Notes: generated by a model from the sequence alone, not told the origin. Shown: positions 1 to 10,231, counted from the stretch's first letter. The stretch is 64,000 bases of DNA from Paenibacillus sp. JQZ6Y-1 (GCF_040719145.1 NZ_JBFDUZ010000001.1:558001-622000); one strand, 5' to 3'. Numbers and translations: made by a program.

Positions 1-62
1 GATGACGGAGACGCAAGGTGCGCATTGAGTTGATGATACATCGTTCATAGGAAGAGAGGAGA

Positions 63-91
63 GCTACGCCATGACAGGCGTAGCTTTTTTT
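63..91 (+). terminator. Rho-independent terminator of an upstream gene
   Basis: GCTACGCC (63-70) pairs perfectly with GGCGTAGC (77-84) around a 6-nt loop and is followed by seven T residues. It probably ends a rightward transcript entering from outside the window. From here to the first gene at about 250 the DNA is AT-rich and I see no gene. Confidence 0.8.
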
Positions 92-253
92 GTTATCACT
101 TTTATCTTTTCTAATTTATGTATAAATTTGATGAAATTTCGACTTTGTACGACAAAAACCATCTAATAAAAGCCCTCAACTCATCCGATAAGTAATTAAA
201 TAGTTGTTTCGTTAATTATTTATATTTTATCGGTCAAAGGGGTTATGAGGAGT

Positions 254-2119
254 ATGAAGAAACAGAAAGAGAAGACAACGGCCAAAAAAGTCATCCATCT
301 TGCTAGCACATCCATTTTGGCTACTGGGCTCGCCGCTGCACCGAGTATGACACAAGCACAGAGCGTGACCACATCGTCTGGAGCCTCTTCCACTTCTTAC
401 AGCGTGAGTACGGATCAGCCAACAGTATATACCGGTGATTCTATCGCTTATTTTAAGCAGCAATTTTTCAAAGGATCATCCAAGCTGACACATGGCGAGA
501 GCGGTTCTGTTCCCATTGCTCGCGCGATGAGCTTTGCTGTGAAAAAGTCGTCTGTACTGACCGCTCAATTGCAGGCAAGCGACGAAGATAGCGATGATGA
601 ATTGACTTACTATATCGGCAGTCAACCTGCTTCGGGAACGCTGACACTGAATGCAAATACTGGTGACTTTACGTACAATGGCGATAGTGCAGGCACGTAT
701 ACCTTTACCTATTATGTGACCGATTTGCAAAATCATACATCCGACCCGGCAACCGTAACAATTGAAGTGAAAAAAGATAAAGACAAGGATACAACCTCAT
801 CTCGTTCTTCATCTACACCATCGACCCAGCCACAAACGACTACACCATCCAGCCCATCATCGACGACTACATCGCCTACCAGTGGTATTACCACCATCGA
901 TGCGGTTCATTCCGATAGCAGCACCGACAGTGCACGCACACGCGGTGCAGCAGTACTGACTCCACAGTCAAGTGATCAGCAGGCAGTATTGAATGTACTG
1001 ACCGATCAGATTCGTCAGTCGGTAAACGATTCTCAACCAAACAAAACGGTAACAATCGATGCCTCTGCAGTGAAAGGTAAACAGCAGTATCAGATCAATT
1101 TCAGTGGTGCTGTTGTGCAAAGCCTGTTGTCCAAGCAAAATGGTTTTGCGGTGAAAACCGGTGATGTTAGCATCTATATTCCATCCGTTGCCTTGAACAA
1201 GCTAGTACAAAACGGAGGGCTAAATACATCTGATCAATCCAACTGGATGATTAGTGCACAAAAAGTCTCCACTCCTGCTGCCAATATGGCTGGCGCAGTT
1301 AATGGTACGGCGTATCAGGTGAGTGTACAGGTTGCGAATGGGGATCAACAAACAACGGTCACCGATTATGCCAATCGTTATATCCAACTTAGCGTAGCTG
1401 TACCAGATGTCAGTGGAAATAGTAGTGATTATGTAGGTATGGCGACCGATTCCAACGGCAATTCGTATGTCGTACCCGTTACCTTTGATGAAAATGGCAA
1501 TGCCTCTGTACATGCACTGGCAAGTGCAACATTGCAAATTGTCAAAGCAACACCACCGACTGCCAACAGTAGTGATTCCTCTGAGCTGCAATTGCTAAAA
1601 CAAAAACAAATCGTACCACAAGCACAGCAGGTAAATGTCAGCGGTAATTCTGCAATGACACGCGGCGAGCTAGCGCAATATCTGGCGTCTGCGCTAGGTA
1701 TTAACACAAGCCAATCGACAGCCACTTCATCATTTGCCGATCTGGCATCCGATACACCGGAAACCCGTGCAATTCAAGCATTGTCTGCAACAGGTATTTT
1801 GAAGGGCATCTCTGGCACGGAGTTTGCACCGGATCGTGTCATCAGCCGTGAACAGTTGGCTATTATTCTGACACGGGCTGCCAATGTATATGGATTGGGT
1901 GGAGATACAGCAGCAGGCTCAACCATACCAACAACGACCAATACAGCAGCCAGCCAATGGGCAAAAGCCGAACTTCAACAAGCGTTGAACGATGGTAATG
2001 ACTCTGGTATTGTGTCTTCTGGCGATTCAGCACTGACCGCCAATCCTGTTGTCACGCAAAACGAAGGAGCCTCCACACTCGTAAAATGGCTGCAAAACAA
2101 CAAATTGCTGAATCAATAA
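254..2119 (+). CDS. Secreted S-layer-homology (SLH) protein with cadherin/Ig-like domain
   Basis: About 621 residues. A Lys-rich n-region, a hydrophobic stretch and an A-Q-A type cleavage site near residue 36 form a Sec signal peptide. Around residues 95-175 lies a beta-rich module of the tandem cadherin/Ig type (GTLTLNANTGDFTY and a following YTFTYYVTD). A Ser/Thr/Pro linker follows (about 178-220), then a beta-rich region of unknown family (about 240-440). The C-terminal part (about 480-620) carries SLH-type repeats (MTRGELAQYLASALG, FAPDRVISREQLAIIL), which in this family bind pyruvylated wall polysaccharide. Expected location is the cell envelope; no enzymatic domain is seen. An ATG at 245 is in frame, but AAAGGGG at 236-242 is better spaced for 254. 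It is a single gene with its own terminator. Confidence 0.85.
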   Translation: MKKQKEKTTAKKVIHLASTSILATGLAAAPSMTQAQSVTTSSGASSTSYSVSTDQPTVYTGDSIAYFKQQFFKGSSKLTHGESGSVPIARAMSFAVKKSSVLTAQLQASDEDSDDELTYYIGSQPASGTLTLNANTGDFTYNGDSAGTYTFTYYVTDLQNHTSDPATVTIEVKKDKDKDTTSSRSSSTPSTQPQTTTPSSPSSTTTSPTSGITTIDAVHSDSSTDSARTRGAAVLTPQSSDQQAVLNVLTDQIRQSVNDSQPNKTVTIDASAVKGKQQYQINFSGAVVQSLLSKQNGFAVKTGDVSIYIPSVALNKLVQNGGLNTSDQSNWMISAQKVSTPAANMAGAVNGTAYQVSVQVANGDQQTTVTDYANRYIQLSVAVPDVSGNSSDYVGMATDSNGNSYVVPVTFDENGNASVHALASATLQIVKATPPTANSSDSSELQLLKQKQIVPQAQQVNVSGNSAMTRGELAQYLASALGINTSQSTATSSFADLASDTPETRAIQALSATGILKGISGTEFAPDRVISREQLAIILTRAANVYGLGGDTAAGSTIPTTTNTAASQWAKAELQQALNDGNDSGIVSSGDSALTANPVVTQNEGASTLVKWLQNNKLLNQ

Positions 2120-2192
2120 ACCATGCCATTGAGTTTTGGGAAGAAAAGAGTATACAGAGCAATACTCAATTGCGACCATAACTGATAACCGA

Positions 2193-2239
2193 AAGAGCCT
2201 CTGCAATGTTGATTGTATTCAACAGCAGAGGCTCTTTTT
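2193..2239 (+). terminator. Terminator after the SLH gene
   Basis: AAGAGCCTCTGC (2193-2204) pairs with GCAGAGGCTCTT (2225-2236) and is followed by T residues. It lies between convergent genes. The rest of 2120-2364 holds nothing recognisable. Confidence 0.85.
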
Positions 2240-2364
2240 ATGAAATGAGATATATTCCACGTATATTCGCGATCTTACATGGTCTATTTGACAATAGAGA
2301 CCACTAAAATCGAAAGCAATCAGAATCAATATGATCATTAATCAGAACTGCAATAAACTCCTAG

Positions 2365-4464
2365 CTATTGTAGCGGAATCAAAGAGAGAGCATAAGGTAC
2401 AGCGTACTTTGCCACTTCAAACGCGTGGAACGAATTACCGATTCGGTTGAAGTTCGCTTCAAACAGCCAAATATTGCGCTCGCGGTCAATGCCAATGTCA
2501 ATTGCTACTTCTGGGAAGCGTCGTTTCAGTAGCGGCTCTAGATAAGCGGCGACACCTATAGCTAGCTCGCGAATACGTTGGTCCATCGTGCCGCCCTGCT
2601 TTTCTCCATATTCCAGATTGAGAAACCAATCCCATTTGGTGGCTACCCTCAGCGTTTGCTCATGATTGGTCACTTTGCGATAAGCCGATACCGCCACATA
2701 GGGTTGCACAAAGGCAACGTCCCACTGACCATCGGCAATCTTCATCACATGTGTTCGCAGGTGAAACGGATAATCCTGCACAGTGGAGCTATTCACAAAT
2801 CGCTGCAAAATATAACCTTGTCCAATCGTCATCGATACGAATTGCTGTAATTGCTGTGTATCCAGCTGGTGCAAATACGACTGGTCATACACTTCATAAC
2901 CACCGTCGTCCAACTGCCGAATATTGAAAATATGTTGTCCATGCGATCCGGTGTCCGGCTTCAACACCGTATATTGATGCTTTTGGATAAACTGGATAAT
3001 ATGTTTGGGATGGACCGATTCATGAAATGGAATCAAGAGCGATTGCAACGATTCTGGTGCTTTTTGTAGTAAACGGTAAATATGCATCTTACTCATGGAG
3101 CCACTTTTCAATTCGTGGGTGGCAGGGATATGCGCCAATTCGGCGTACATACGTGAATAAGCAGCGATACCACGTTTTTTCAAACGATCAAACAGTACAT
3201 CAGGATACGGACAATCATATGCTACCCAACGCGAATATTCCCATACATAACCAAGCACCCGTTGTTGGGGATAGAAAATATCGCTCGCATATATACGTAC
3301 CAGCACGGCATCATGCAATCGGGCAACTGCCGAGCATGCTTCAATAAACAGATATTCCGTATCATCCGCCTGTTGCAGGGAGAGCAAGCCAATCACCTGA
3401 TGATCCGTCGACAGCTTCGGCAGTGAATCCAGCAACCGATGACGTTGGGATACATAGGCGGCATAAGCGACTGCATGTTCTGCACGCTCCCGTTCATGCT
3501 CACGTGTTTGTGGTGCGGTATTCGCTTCGTAAAACCACCATTTGCCTTGCCGATCTAGCGCTAGATCAATGCCTAGCTCATCTAGCGGATAATCATAGAA
3601 TGAATCAATATCATGTGCCAGCTGCAAGCCAATGTCTGGCAAACGGGCAATATAATCGTCAGCATGCTGTGGATGCTGCTGCTTGATCCATTGTGTCCAT
3701 TCTGCAGTCGCTCCGCCCTGCTCCAGATTGCTTGTTACTGCGCCAGGCTCTCCATAACGCACATACAGTCTTGTCAATTGCAGGGTGCCCTCATGTCCAC
3801 GCTGCACATGAATGCGAAAATCAAATGGACGTCCATCTTCGGTGATACTTTGAATATACGGCTGCATCAGATACGTTTGACGCTCCAATAGTGGCTCGGC
3901 AAGTCGACGCAATCCATCCAATTCCAAAATCAATGACGTATTACCGGTTTGCCAGCTATAACGATCATTGTCGGTTAAGCGCACTCGCACAATATGCTGT
4001 CCTTGACGTCCTTGATCTGGCTTCAAGATCAAATCGCGCTGCTGCTCCAACAACTGGAGTACACTGTCGATGCCGGTGCAGACTGTGGTGGGAACAATCC
4101 AATCACTCCATTGCGGTAGCTCACTCAGCATGTGCTGCACCTTTTGCTTGGCATGAATCGGATGAGATGTAAAGGTGACAAGTCGATTCAAACGCTGTTC
4201 CGCAGGAGAACGTTCGGCAGGTAAGCGCGCCATTTCGTTCATGACAATCTCAGGCAATGGGCAGGAACGTAGCAACCAATTTCCCTCCTGCTCTGGATCG
4301 GGAATCATTGCCTGCACGGTTCGCTTATCTAGATCGATACCATCTTCATCAAAAAAGAGCAGCTGTATATGTTGTTGCTGTGCCGCTTGCACAAGCGCTT
4401 CTACCCGTCCGGCAGGTAATATATTCAAAGGATGTACCGGATGATAAACCCCGATGTCCGTCAT
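2365..4464 (-). CDS. YheC/YheD-type endospore coat-associated ATP-grasp protein, two tandem domains
   Basis: About 699 residues in two homologous halves. Each half has an ATP-grasp phosphate-binding segment (LKPDQGRQGQHIVRVR; LKPDTGSHGQHIFNIR), a central basic strand (FRIHVQRG; LRTHVMKI) and a metal-binding end (GIDLALDRQGKWWFYEAN; DIGIDRERNIWLFEANFN). B. subtilis YheC and YheD are spore-coat-associated proteins of unknown reaction; here two such units are fused in one chain, roughly twice the length of YheC. The glutamate and asparagine of the metal-binding motif (EAN) are present in both halves, so both could be active. The start at 4464 is preferred over the ATG at 4470 because GGAGGAG lies nine bases upstream of it. 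It is monocistronic and convergent with the SLH gene. Confidence 0.85.
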   Translation of the reverse strand: MTDIGVYHPVHPLNILPAGRVEALVQAAQQQHIQLLFFDEDGIDLDKRTVQAMIPDPEQEGNWLLRSCPLPEIVMNEMARLPAERSPAEQRLNRLVTFTSHPIHAKQKVQHMLSELPQWSDWIVPTTVCTGIDSVLQLLEQQRDLILKPDQGRQGQHIVRVRLTDNDRYSWQTGNTSLILELDGLRRLAEPLLERQTYLMQPYIQSITEDGRPFDFRIHVQRGHEGTLQLTRLYVRYGEPGAVTSNLEQGGATAEWTQWIKQQHPQHADDYIARLPDIGLQLAHDIDSFYDYPLDELGIDLALDRQGKWWFYEANTAPQTREHERERAEHAVAYAAYVSQRHRLLDSLPKLSTDHQVIGLLSLQQADDTEYLFIEACSAVARLHDAVLVRIYASDIFYPQQRVLGYVWEYSRWVAYDCPYPDVLFDRLKKRGIAAYSRMYAELAHIPATHELKSGSMSKMHIYRLLQKAPESLQSLLIPFHESVHPKHIIQFIQKHQYTVLKPDTGSHGQHIFNIRQLDDGGYEVYDQSYLHQLDTQQLQQFVSMTIGQGYILQRFVNSSTVQDYPFHLRTHVMKIADGQWDVAFVQPYVAVSAYRKVTNHEQTLRVATKWDWFLNLEYGEKQGGTMDQRIRELAIGVAAYLEPLLKRRFPEVAIDIGIDRERNIWLFEANFNRIGNSFHAFEVAKYAVPYALSLIPLQ

Positions 4465-4673
4465 AAGCATTCTCCTCCATTCAAATCAGGCATCTTCCTA
4501 CAGGCAGGCGTTGCCAAGTGCTATGTAAGCGCAGGATGGCGGATCATTTGAGTGTTATCAATCATCGCTGCTAATATCATTGGATACAGTAAAGGAGAGC
4601 ATTCCGCTCTCCTTTTCCCATCTGATCCAGTTGATCGCGAACCTGCATCGTTGTACCGATACAAGTACCCTAT

Positions 4674-5660
4674 TTATTTTACATCTGCCGGATAAACGAG
4701 CCCCAGCTGCTTGCGTGCTTCTTGCATAATCTCTGCCGTAATCAGCGAGCTTTCCCAAGAGGCGATCTCAGATTCCTGACGCCCTTCGGCGATTAGATCA
4801 AGGAATTCGCGGATTTCATAATACATCGGCGGCTCGTATTGAGTCACATGCAGATTCTCGGCAAACCCGCCGCGATAGGTCATCACGATTTGATTGGGTT
4901 CGCTAATTTTGTCGATGCGGATACTGCCCAACTCACCCTGAATTTCGGATGGCAGGGAAGAGTCGGTGATTTTGGAATACATGACAACTGCATCCATATC
5001 ATCGTAGGAAGCGATAATGCTGCCTTCGCCGTCAACGCCCGATTCCAGCATGACACCAGTAGCGCGTATTGTATTCGGGCGACCGAACAGCACTGCCAGC
5101 GGATAGATACAATACACACCCAGATCCATCAGCGAGCCGTTGGAAAATTCGGGACGAAACGCATTTTGAATATTCCCTTCTTTGTAGGCATCATAACGGG
5201 ATGAATATTGACCATAATTGGCAAAATAACGTCGAACCTGCCCCAGCTTAGGCAGACTATTATGCAGTGCTACAAAATTCGGCATGAGCGCGGATTTGAT
5301 CGCTTCCATCAGCGTCACACCATTGCGGCGTGCTGCATCGATCATGCTTTGCACTTCTGCTACATTGGATGCCAGCGGCTTCTCGCATAGCACATGCTTG
5401 CCATTGTCCATACATTGAATCGCTTGCTCTGCATGCAGCGAGTTGGGACTAGCAATATAAATAGCGTCCACATTGCCGCTATCCAGCATCTCCTGCAAAT
5501 CGGTGTAATGATGCGGAATGTCGTGTTTCTGTCCAAATTGCGCAGCCCGTTCATCGGTGCGCGAATACAATGCAGTCAGTTCAAAATCGTCATTGCGTTT
5601 TGCAGCCTCAATAAAACGCTCTGTAATAAAGTTTGTGCCAATGATACCAAAGCGGACCAT
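4674..5660 (-). CDS. Gfo/Idh/MocA family NAD(P)-dependent oxidoreductase
   Basis: 328 residues, typical for the family. The N-terminal Rossmann motif FGIIGTNFITE (residues 4-14), the SPNS segment and the signature CEKPLASN near residue 92 (Lys and Pro of the EKP motif) define the dinucleotide-binding domain. The C-terminal alpha/beta domain has MDLGVYCIYPL, the usual D-x-G-x-Y/H-x-x-x-x segment contributing to the active site. Members oxidise or reduce sugars, inositols and related polyols; the substrate cannot be deduced because no catabolic genes flank it. An AAAGGGCG Shine-Dalgarno precedes the ATG. Transcribed alone. Confidence 0.9.
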   Translation of the reverse strand: MVRFGIIGTNFITERFIEAAKRNDDFELTALYSRTDERAAQFGQKHDIPHHYTDLQEMLDSGNVDAIYIASPNSLHAEQAIQCMDNGKHVLCEKPLASNVAEVQSMIDAARRNGVTLMEAIKSALMPNFVALHNSLPKLGQVRRYFANYGQYSSRYDAYKEGNIQNAFRPEFSNGSLMDLGVYCIYPLAVLFGRPNTIRATGVMLESGVDGEGSIIASYDDMDAVVMYSKITDSSLPSEIQGELGSIRIDKISEPNQIVMTYRGGFAENLHVTQYEPPMYYEIREFLDLIAEGRQESEIASWESSLITAEIMQEARKQLGLVYPADVK

Positions 5661-6188
5661 ACCATCGCCCTTTCTGTAGTGTATAGATTGGAGTGGATCG
5701 CTAGCGGATTAGATGGTTGCCATCAGCAGAAAACGATGCTGCCTGACATCCCAATATCCGTGCGATTGCATGTACACATGAATGGAATACAGTGAATTCA
5801 TATACAATTCGGGCGTAAACCCGTCGATCTGCTATTCCATTGCTTTTTAAAAGTATCTTCAATGTGGACGATACCTTATGTTTCGTATACTACCCGTTTG
5901 CTACTGTGATGCAGCGAAATATCTTCATCCACACCAACAAGCCTCGCAAACTACTTCTCTATTATAACTGAGTAAACTGTACGCTGACAAAGTGTTATTT
6001 GGTACCGTTTTCGGCAACGCTCCAGACCAAGATAGAAAAAGCTGATACAACCTCCTATTTCATCATAAATTTCGATAAGCTACGCCGTACAAATCTCTTC
6101 TTTTCATATTGAATAAAATGATCAATGCTGATAAAGTTCATTCATAACTTAGTATTAAGGTAGGAATTGTTGGTTAGGGATGTTATGG
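5661..6188. other. Intergenic region between divergent genes (about 530 bp)
   Basis: Contains the 5' regions of the leftward oxidoreductase and the rightward sulfate operon. It is AT-rich towards 6100-6180. I looked for an S-box (SAM) riboswitch and a T-box and found neither conserved core. No further gene is supported. Confidence 0.5.
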
Positions 6189-7337
6189 ATGGATGAACCG
6201 AATGGCTGGGACAGGCAATCAAATGACAAAGATGGGGTGTTGGATTTGAAACAGACAAAAGCATATCCACAAAAAGGCAGGTTTTTCCGTATTCAAACTG
6301 CTGGCGTATTGTCAGCCATACTTTTATTCACGTTGGTTTTAAGTGCTTGTGGAAATGGCTCCACTGACAGCAATGCTTCTTCTGGTAGTGATGGCAAAGG
6401 TTCGGTCGAGCTGTTGAATGTATCCTATGATCCGACACGCGAGCTGTACGAGGAATATAACAAAGCATTCCAGACGTACTGGAAAGGCAAAACCGGTCAG
6501 GATGTCACAATCAAACAATCGCATGGTGGTTCTGGCAAGCAGGCACGCGCCGTGATCGACGGATTAAAAGCCGATGTCGTTACGCTAGCATTGGGCTATG
6601 ACATTGACGCCATCGCTGACAAAGGGCTGCTGCCTACCGACTGGCAAAGTAAATTTGAGCATAACAGCTCGCCTTACACATCGACCATTGTCTTTCTAGT
6701 CCGCAAAGGCAATCCCAAAGGCATCAAGGATTGGAACGATCTGATCAAACCAGATGTACAGGTAATCACGCCGAATCCAAAAACCTCTGGTGGTGCACGC
6801 TGGAACTATTTGGCGGCATATGGATATGCGCTAGAGCAGAACAACAATGACGAAACGAAAGCAAAAGCATATCTGTCCGAGCTGTTCAAGCACGTACCAG
6901 TACTGGATACAGGCGCACGCGGCGCCACTACTACCTTTGTCGAAAAAGGCATTGGCGATGTGTTAATCGCATGGGAAAATGAAGCGCTGCTGTCGCAAAA
7001 GGAACTGGGACCAGATCAATTCGAGATTGTGTATCCATCCATCAGCATTCTGGCAGAGCCGCCAGTAGCTGTCGTCGATAAAGTGGCTGAACAGCATGGC
7101 ACACAGGAAGTAGCAAAGGCATATCTGGAATACCTCTTCTCGGATGAAGGACAGGAGATCGCTGCCAAAAATTTCTATCGTCCGATTAACCAAACGATTG
7201 CTGCCAAGTATAAGGATACATTCAAGGATATGAAGCTGCTAACAATTGACAAGGATTTTGGTGGCTGGAAAAAAGCACAGGAAACGCATTTCAACGACGG
7301 TGGCGTATTTGACCAGATTTATACACCGGGTTCCTAA
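6189..7337 (+). CDS. sbp: Sulfate/thiosulfate ABC transporter substrate-binding lipoprotein
   Basis: Mature part is a textbook sulfate-binding protein: [72 protein letters not shown] and [19 protein letters not shown]. The serine and glycine residues of the GGSGKQ and TSGGA loops contact the anion in known family structures. A hydrophobic segment ends in the lipobox L-S-A-C-G, so the protein is probably lipid-anchored outside the membrane. The start is uncertain: ATGs at 6180 and 6189, a GTG at 6237 and a TTG at 6246 are in frame; AGGG upstream favours 6189, whereas signal-peptide length favours the later ones. First gene of the sulfate import operon. Confidence 0.92.
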   Translation: MDEPNGWDRQSNDKDGVLDLKQTKAYPQKGRFFRIQTAGVLSAILLFTLVLSACGNGSTDSNASSGSDGKGSVELLNVSYDPTRELYEEYNKAFQTYWKGKTGQDVTIKQSHGGSGKQARAVIDGLKADVVTLALGYDIDAIADKGLLPTDWQSKFEHNSSPYTSTIVFLVRKGNPKGIKDWNDLIKPDVQVITPNPKTSGGARWNYLAAYGYALEQNNNDETKAKAYLSELFKHVPVLDTGARGATTTFVEKGIGDVLIAWENEALLSQKELGPDQFEIVYPSISILAEPPVAVVDKVAEQHGTQEVAKAYLEYLFSDEGQEIAAKNFYRPINQTIAAKYKDTFKDMKLLTIDKDFGGWKKAQETHFNDGGVFDQIYTPGS

Positions 7338-7467
7338 TTCCTACTAGAAGATGATCCATAGATCGCGATATAGCTGAGCACCCCCATGAACAGTAAAGGG
7401 TGTCAGAGAATCATAAGCAGCGACGAACGTAAACAATCATCAACATGGATGGCAAGAGGAGTCAACG

Positions 7468-7493
7468 ACGGCTGCGGCATACGCTGCAGCCGT
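7468..7493 (+). other. Intercistronic hairpin between sbp and cysT
   Basis: ACGGCTGC (7468-7475) pairs perfectly with GCAGCCGT (7486-7493), with no T-run after it. It ends 23 bases before the cysT start, in the 179-bp gap. A hairpin here could protect the sbp mRNA 3' end and give more binding protein than permease; that role is an inference from similar ABC operons. Confidence 0.5.
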
Positions 7494-7516
7494 AACTGTT
7501 TACAGGGGGGAAGCGG

Positions 7517-8383
7517 ATGAGTACAAAAGTAGCGGTGCGGCCGGGAGCATCATCGCGCCGAATACGTAGTATATTGCCGGGTTTTGGATTGTCTATGGGC
7601 TTTACTATTATTTATTTGAGTCTGATCGTGCTTATTCCGCTGGCTGGATTGGTGATCAAAACGACCGAATTGAGCTGGAGTGGATTTTGGGAGACGATCA
7701 CGGCGGCGCGTGTGCTTGCATCGTATCGGGTTAGCTTTTTGACGGCATTTGCCGCTGCATTGGTCAATCTGGTATTCGGTCTGCTACTAGCATGGGTACT
7801 AGTGCGGTACCGTTTTCCGGGCAAGCGGTTGATCGACAGCCTGATTGATCTTCCTTTTGCGTTGCCGACAGCGGTGGCGGGCATTGCGCTTAGTACGATT
7901 TATGCGCCTAATGGCTGGATTGGTCAACTGGTAGCGCCGCTCGGTATCAAGATCGCGTATACACCGCTTGGTATTACGATTGCGCTGATCTTTATCGGTG
8001 TACCGTTTGTTGTTCGTACGGTGCAGCCGGTGTTGCAGGATTTGAACAAGGATACTGAGGAAGCAGCAGTGATGCTGGGCGCATATCGTTTGAAGATTTT
8101 TTTCAAAGTCATTTTGCCGGAGCTATGGCCAGCGCTGTTGACTGGATTTGCACTCGCTTTTGCACGGGGGATTGGAGAGTATGGTTCGGTTGTATTCATC
8201 TCCGGTAACATGCCGCTCAAGACCGAGATTGCGCCTTTGCTTATTATGACCAAGCTGGAGCAGTATGATTATGCTGGTGCGGCTGCGGTGGCACTGGTTA
8301 TGCTCATCATTTCGTTTCTTTTGCTGCTGCTGATTAATGTACTGCAATGGCGGATCAACCGCAGCGCAGTGGAAGGGAGCTAA
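7517..8383 (+). CDS. cysT: Sulfate ABC transporter permease CysT
   Basis: 288 residues with about six hydrophobic membrane segments. The cytoplasmic EAA loop for ATPase docking is seen at about residues 180-200 ([23 protein letters not shown]), followed by [21 protein letters not shown], a hallmark of CysT/CysW permeases. [19 protein letters not shown] is also characteristic. It pairs with CysW to form the membrane channel for sulfate or thiosulfate. CAGGGGGGAAGCGG gives a strong ribosome binding site. The stop is three bases from the cysW start. Confidence 0.93.
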   Translation: MSTKVAVRPGASSRRIRSILPGFGLSMGFTIIYLSLIVLIPLAGLVIKTTELSWSGFWETITAARVLASYRVSFLTAFAAALVNLVFGLLLAWVLVRYRFPGKRLIDSLIDLPFALPTAVAGIALSTIYAPNGWIGQLVAPLGIKIAYTPLGITIALIFIGVPFVVRTVQPVLQDLNKDTEEAAVMLGAYRLKIFFKVILPELWPALLTGFALAFARGIGEYGSVVFISGNMPLKTEIAPLLIMTKLEQYDYAGAAAVALVMLIISFLLLLLINVLQWRINRSAVEGS

Positions 8384-8386
8384 GCA

Positions 8387-9262
8387 ATGAGTGAAGTCCA
8401 ATCGTCAGTCCCATCAGTATCTTCTCGCAGGGAGCCTCGACATAGGACGGAATCCAGTGGGGTACGCTGGACGCTGATCGGTATAGCGTTGCTGTTTTTG
8501 GTGCTGATTGTCGTATTGCCGCTGATCTGTATTCTAATCGAAGCTTTTCAAAAGGGCTGGGAGGTGTATGAAGCCGCGGTCATCGATCCAGATGCGCTGT
8601 CTGCCTTGCAGCTGACCCTGCTGATTACTTGTATTGCAGTTCCGCTCAATACTGTATTCGGTATTGCGGCAGCATGGGCAATTAGTAAATTTCGTTTTCG
8701 TGGTAGAAATGCACTGATTACACTCATCGATATTCCGTTCGCCGTTTCGCCAGTTATTTCGGGTTTGGTGTACATTTTGTTGTTTGGGGCGCAGGGCTTC
8801 CTTGGACCGTGGCTGGATGCGCATAATATTCAGATTGTATTTGCACTGCCCGGCATGGTGCTGGCGACGGTGTTTGTCACCTTACCGTTTGTAGCAAGGG
8901 AACTAGTGCCATTGATGCAAGCACAGGGAACGCAGGAGGAGGAAGCGGCGGTTAGTCTCGGTGCTCGTGGCTGGCAGATCTTTTGGCGGGTGACGCTGCC
9001 GAATATCAAATGGGGGCTGCTGTATGGCATCGTGCTGTGCAGTGCGCGGGCAATGGGCGAATTTGGCGCTGTCTCTGTCGTATCCGGTCATATTCGCGGC
9101 GAGACGAATACACTGCCGCTGCATATCGAGATTTTGTACAATGAATATCAGTTTGCTGCCGCGTTTGCGGTGTCGTCCATTCTCGTGTTGCTGGCTTTGT
9201 TGATTCTGATCTTAAAATCAATATTGGAATGGAAAATGGAGCGCGCTACGCATCAATCGTAA
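8387..9262 (+). CDS. cysW: Sulfate ABC transporter permease CysW
   Basis: 291 residues. A polar N-terminus of about 27 residues is followed by six predicted membrane segments. DIPFAVSPVISGLVYILLFG and the EAA-type loop EEEAAVSLGARGWQIFWRVTLP followed by ARAMGEFGAVSVVSGHIRGET are diagnostic for CysW. It forms a heterodimer with CysT. The operon carries no cysA ATPase gene: after cysW come 172 bp without a gene and then a folate enzyme. The ATPase must come from elsewhere in the genome. Confidence 0.93.
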   Translation: MSEVQSSVPSVSSRREPRHRTESSGVRWTLIGIALLFLVLIVVLPLICILIEAFQKGWEVYEAAVIDPDALSALQLTLLITCIAVPLNTVFGIAAAWAISKFRFRGRNALITLIDIPFAVSPVISGLVYILLFGAQGFLGPWLDAHNIQIVFALPGMVLATVFVTLPFVARELVPLMQAQGTQEEEAAVSLGARGWQIFWRVTLPNIKWGLLYGIVLCSARAMGEFGAVSVVSGHIRGETNTLPLHIEILYNEYQFAAAFAVSSILVLLALLILILKSILEWKMERATHQS

Positions 9263-9434
9263 TTTTCCTTAGTCCGTCCGTTATTCCGCAGACAAGCCGT
9301 GCATATGCTCACAATAGATCTAGTTTATTTGGAAGCGGTTGTAAAATAAATATGCCAACAGACGTTTTAACGATAGGCAAGCTCCTGCCAAATGGGTAAT
9401 ACATGGATAATGCCTGTTAGAGGAGGGAATTCAC

Positions 9435-10097
9435 ATGAAGGTAGAACAAGCGGAATTGAATACCGTTTCATGGGACGAACCGCTTCGGCGGATCATGGAA
9501 CAGCTGGCACGTTCGGAACCAACACCGGGCGGAGGCAGCGTTGCTTCCATCGTCGCTGCATTAGGTGCGGCAATGACCTCGATGACGGCAAACTTTTCCC
9601 AAGGCGAAGGATATGAGCATATTGAACAGCATGTAGCGCAGGCGCTTCAGGATATGGAGTATATCTCGACTGCCTGCGAATGGCTGATGGCGGAGGATAT
9701 TGAAGCGTTCGGGCAGTATATCGAAGCGCTGCAATTGCCCAAGCTGACACCAGAGCAGCAGGAGGAGCGGAAGCAGACGGTGTACGAGACGCGCATCCAG
9801 TCTATTGATACGCCGCTACGTCTGATGGAATGCTGCTTATACGGTATGTACAGCGCTGCACCGCTGATCGACGTTTGTAATCGCACGGTGCTGTCGGATG
9901 TGGGCATCGGTATTATCCTGTTTGAAGCAGCGGCACATAGCTCCCTGCTGACCGTGAATATCAATCTGGTTACATTAAAAGACGATGATCAAAAGCAGGC
10001 GTATGCTGGTCATGCTAATGTGCTGATGAATAAGATTATCGACCGCAAAATGGAGCTAATGGAGCAGGTGCAACGCCGGATTCACGAAAATGCCTGA
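9435..10097 (+). CDS. Cyclodeaminase/cyclohydrolase family protein (FTCD C-terminal-like)
   Basis: 220 residues, all-helical, matching the formiminotetrahydrofolate cyclodeaminase fold. The signature PTPGGGSVASIVAALGAAMTSM occurs at about residues 29-50 (quoted here in part of the chain only as PTPGGGS then AALGAAM). Family members convert 5-formimino-THF to methenyl-THF, or act as methenyl-THF cyclohydrolase (FchA). The specific reaction is not fixed by sequence. GAGGAGG eight bases upstream supports the ATG. It lies 172 bp after cysW, on the same strand, with no terminator visible between, so cotranscription is possible. Confidence 0.85.
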   Translation: MKVEQAELNTVSWDEPLRRIMEQLARSEPTPGGGSVASIVAALGAAMTSMTANFSQGEGYEHIEQHVAQALQDMEYISTACEWLMAEDIEAFGQYIEALQLPKLTPEQQEERKQTVYETRIQSIDTPLRLMECCLYGMYSAAPLIDVCNRTVLSDVGIGIILFEAAAHSSLLTVNINLVTLKDDDQKQAYAGHANVLMNKIIDRKMELMEQVQRRIHENA

Positions 10098-10172
10098 AAT
10101 GATGCTAGACTGCATACGATCCAAAAGGATAACGAAACGGGCGAAAATCCATCGTTGACCATACAATTAGAT

Positions 10173-10231
10173 AAAGCCCCTTACTCGCTATAGCCGATCA
10201 TTCATGGCTATACCGGATAAGGGGCTTTGTT
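10173..10231 (+). terminator. Terminator hairpin after the cyclodeaminase gene
   Basis: AAAGCCCC (10173-10180) pairs with GGGGCTTT (10221-10228); the inner TATAGCC/GGCTATA pair extends the stem. The T-run is short. It sits between convergent genes and may serve both. Confidence 0.65.

Noticed and set aside
5661-6188. S-box or T-box riboswitch before the sulfate operon
   Set aside because: The conserved core sequences of either element were looked for and not found.
7924-8253. Minus-strand frames inside cysT and cysW
   Set aside because: Antisense shadows of well-supported permease genes.
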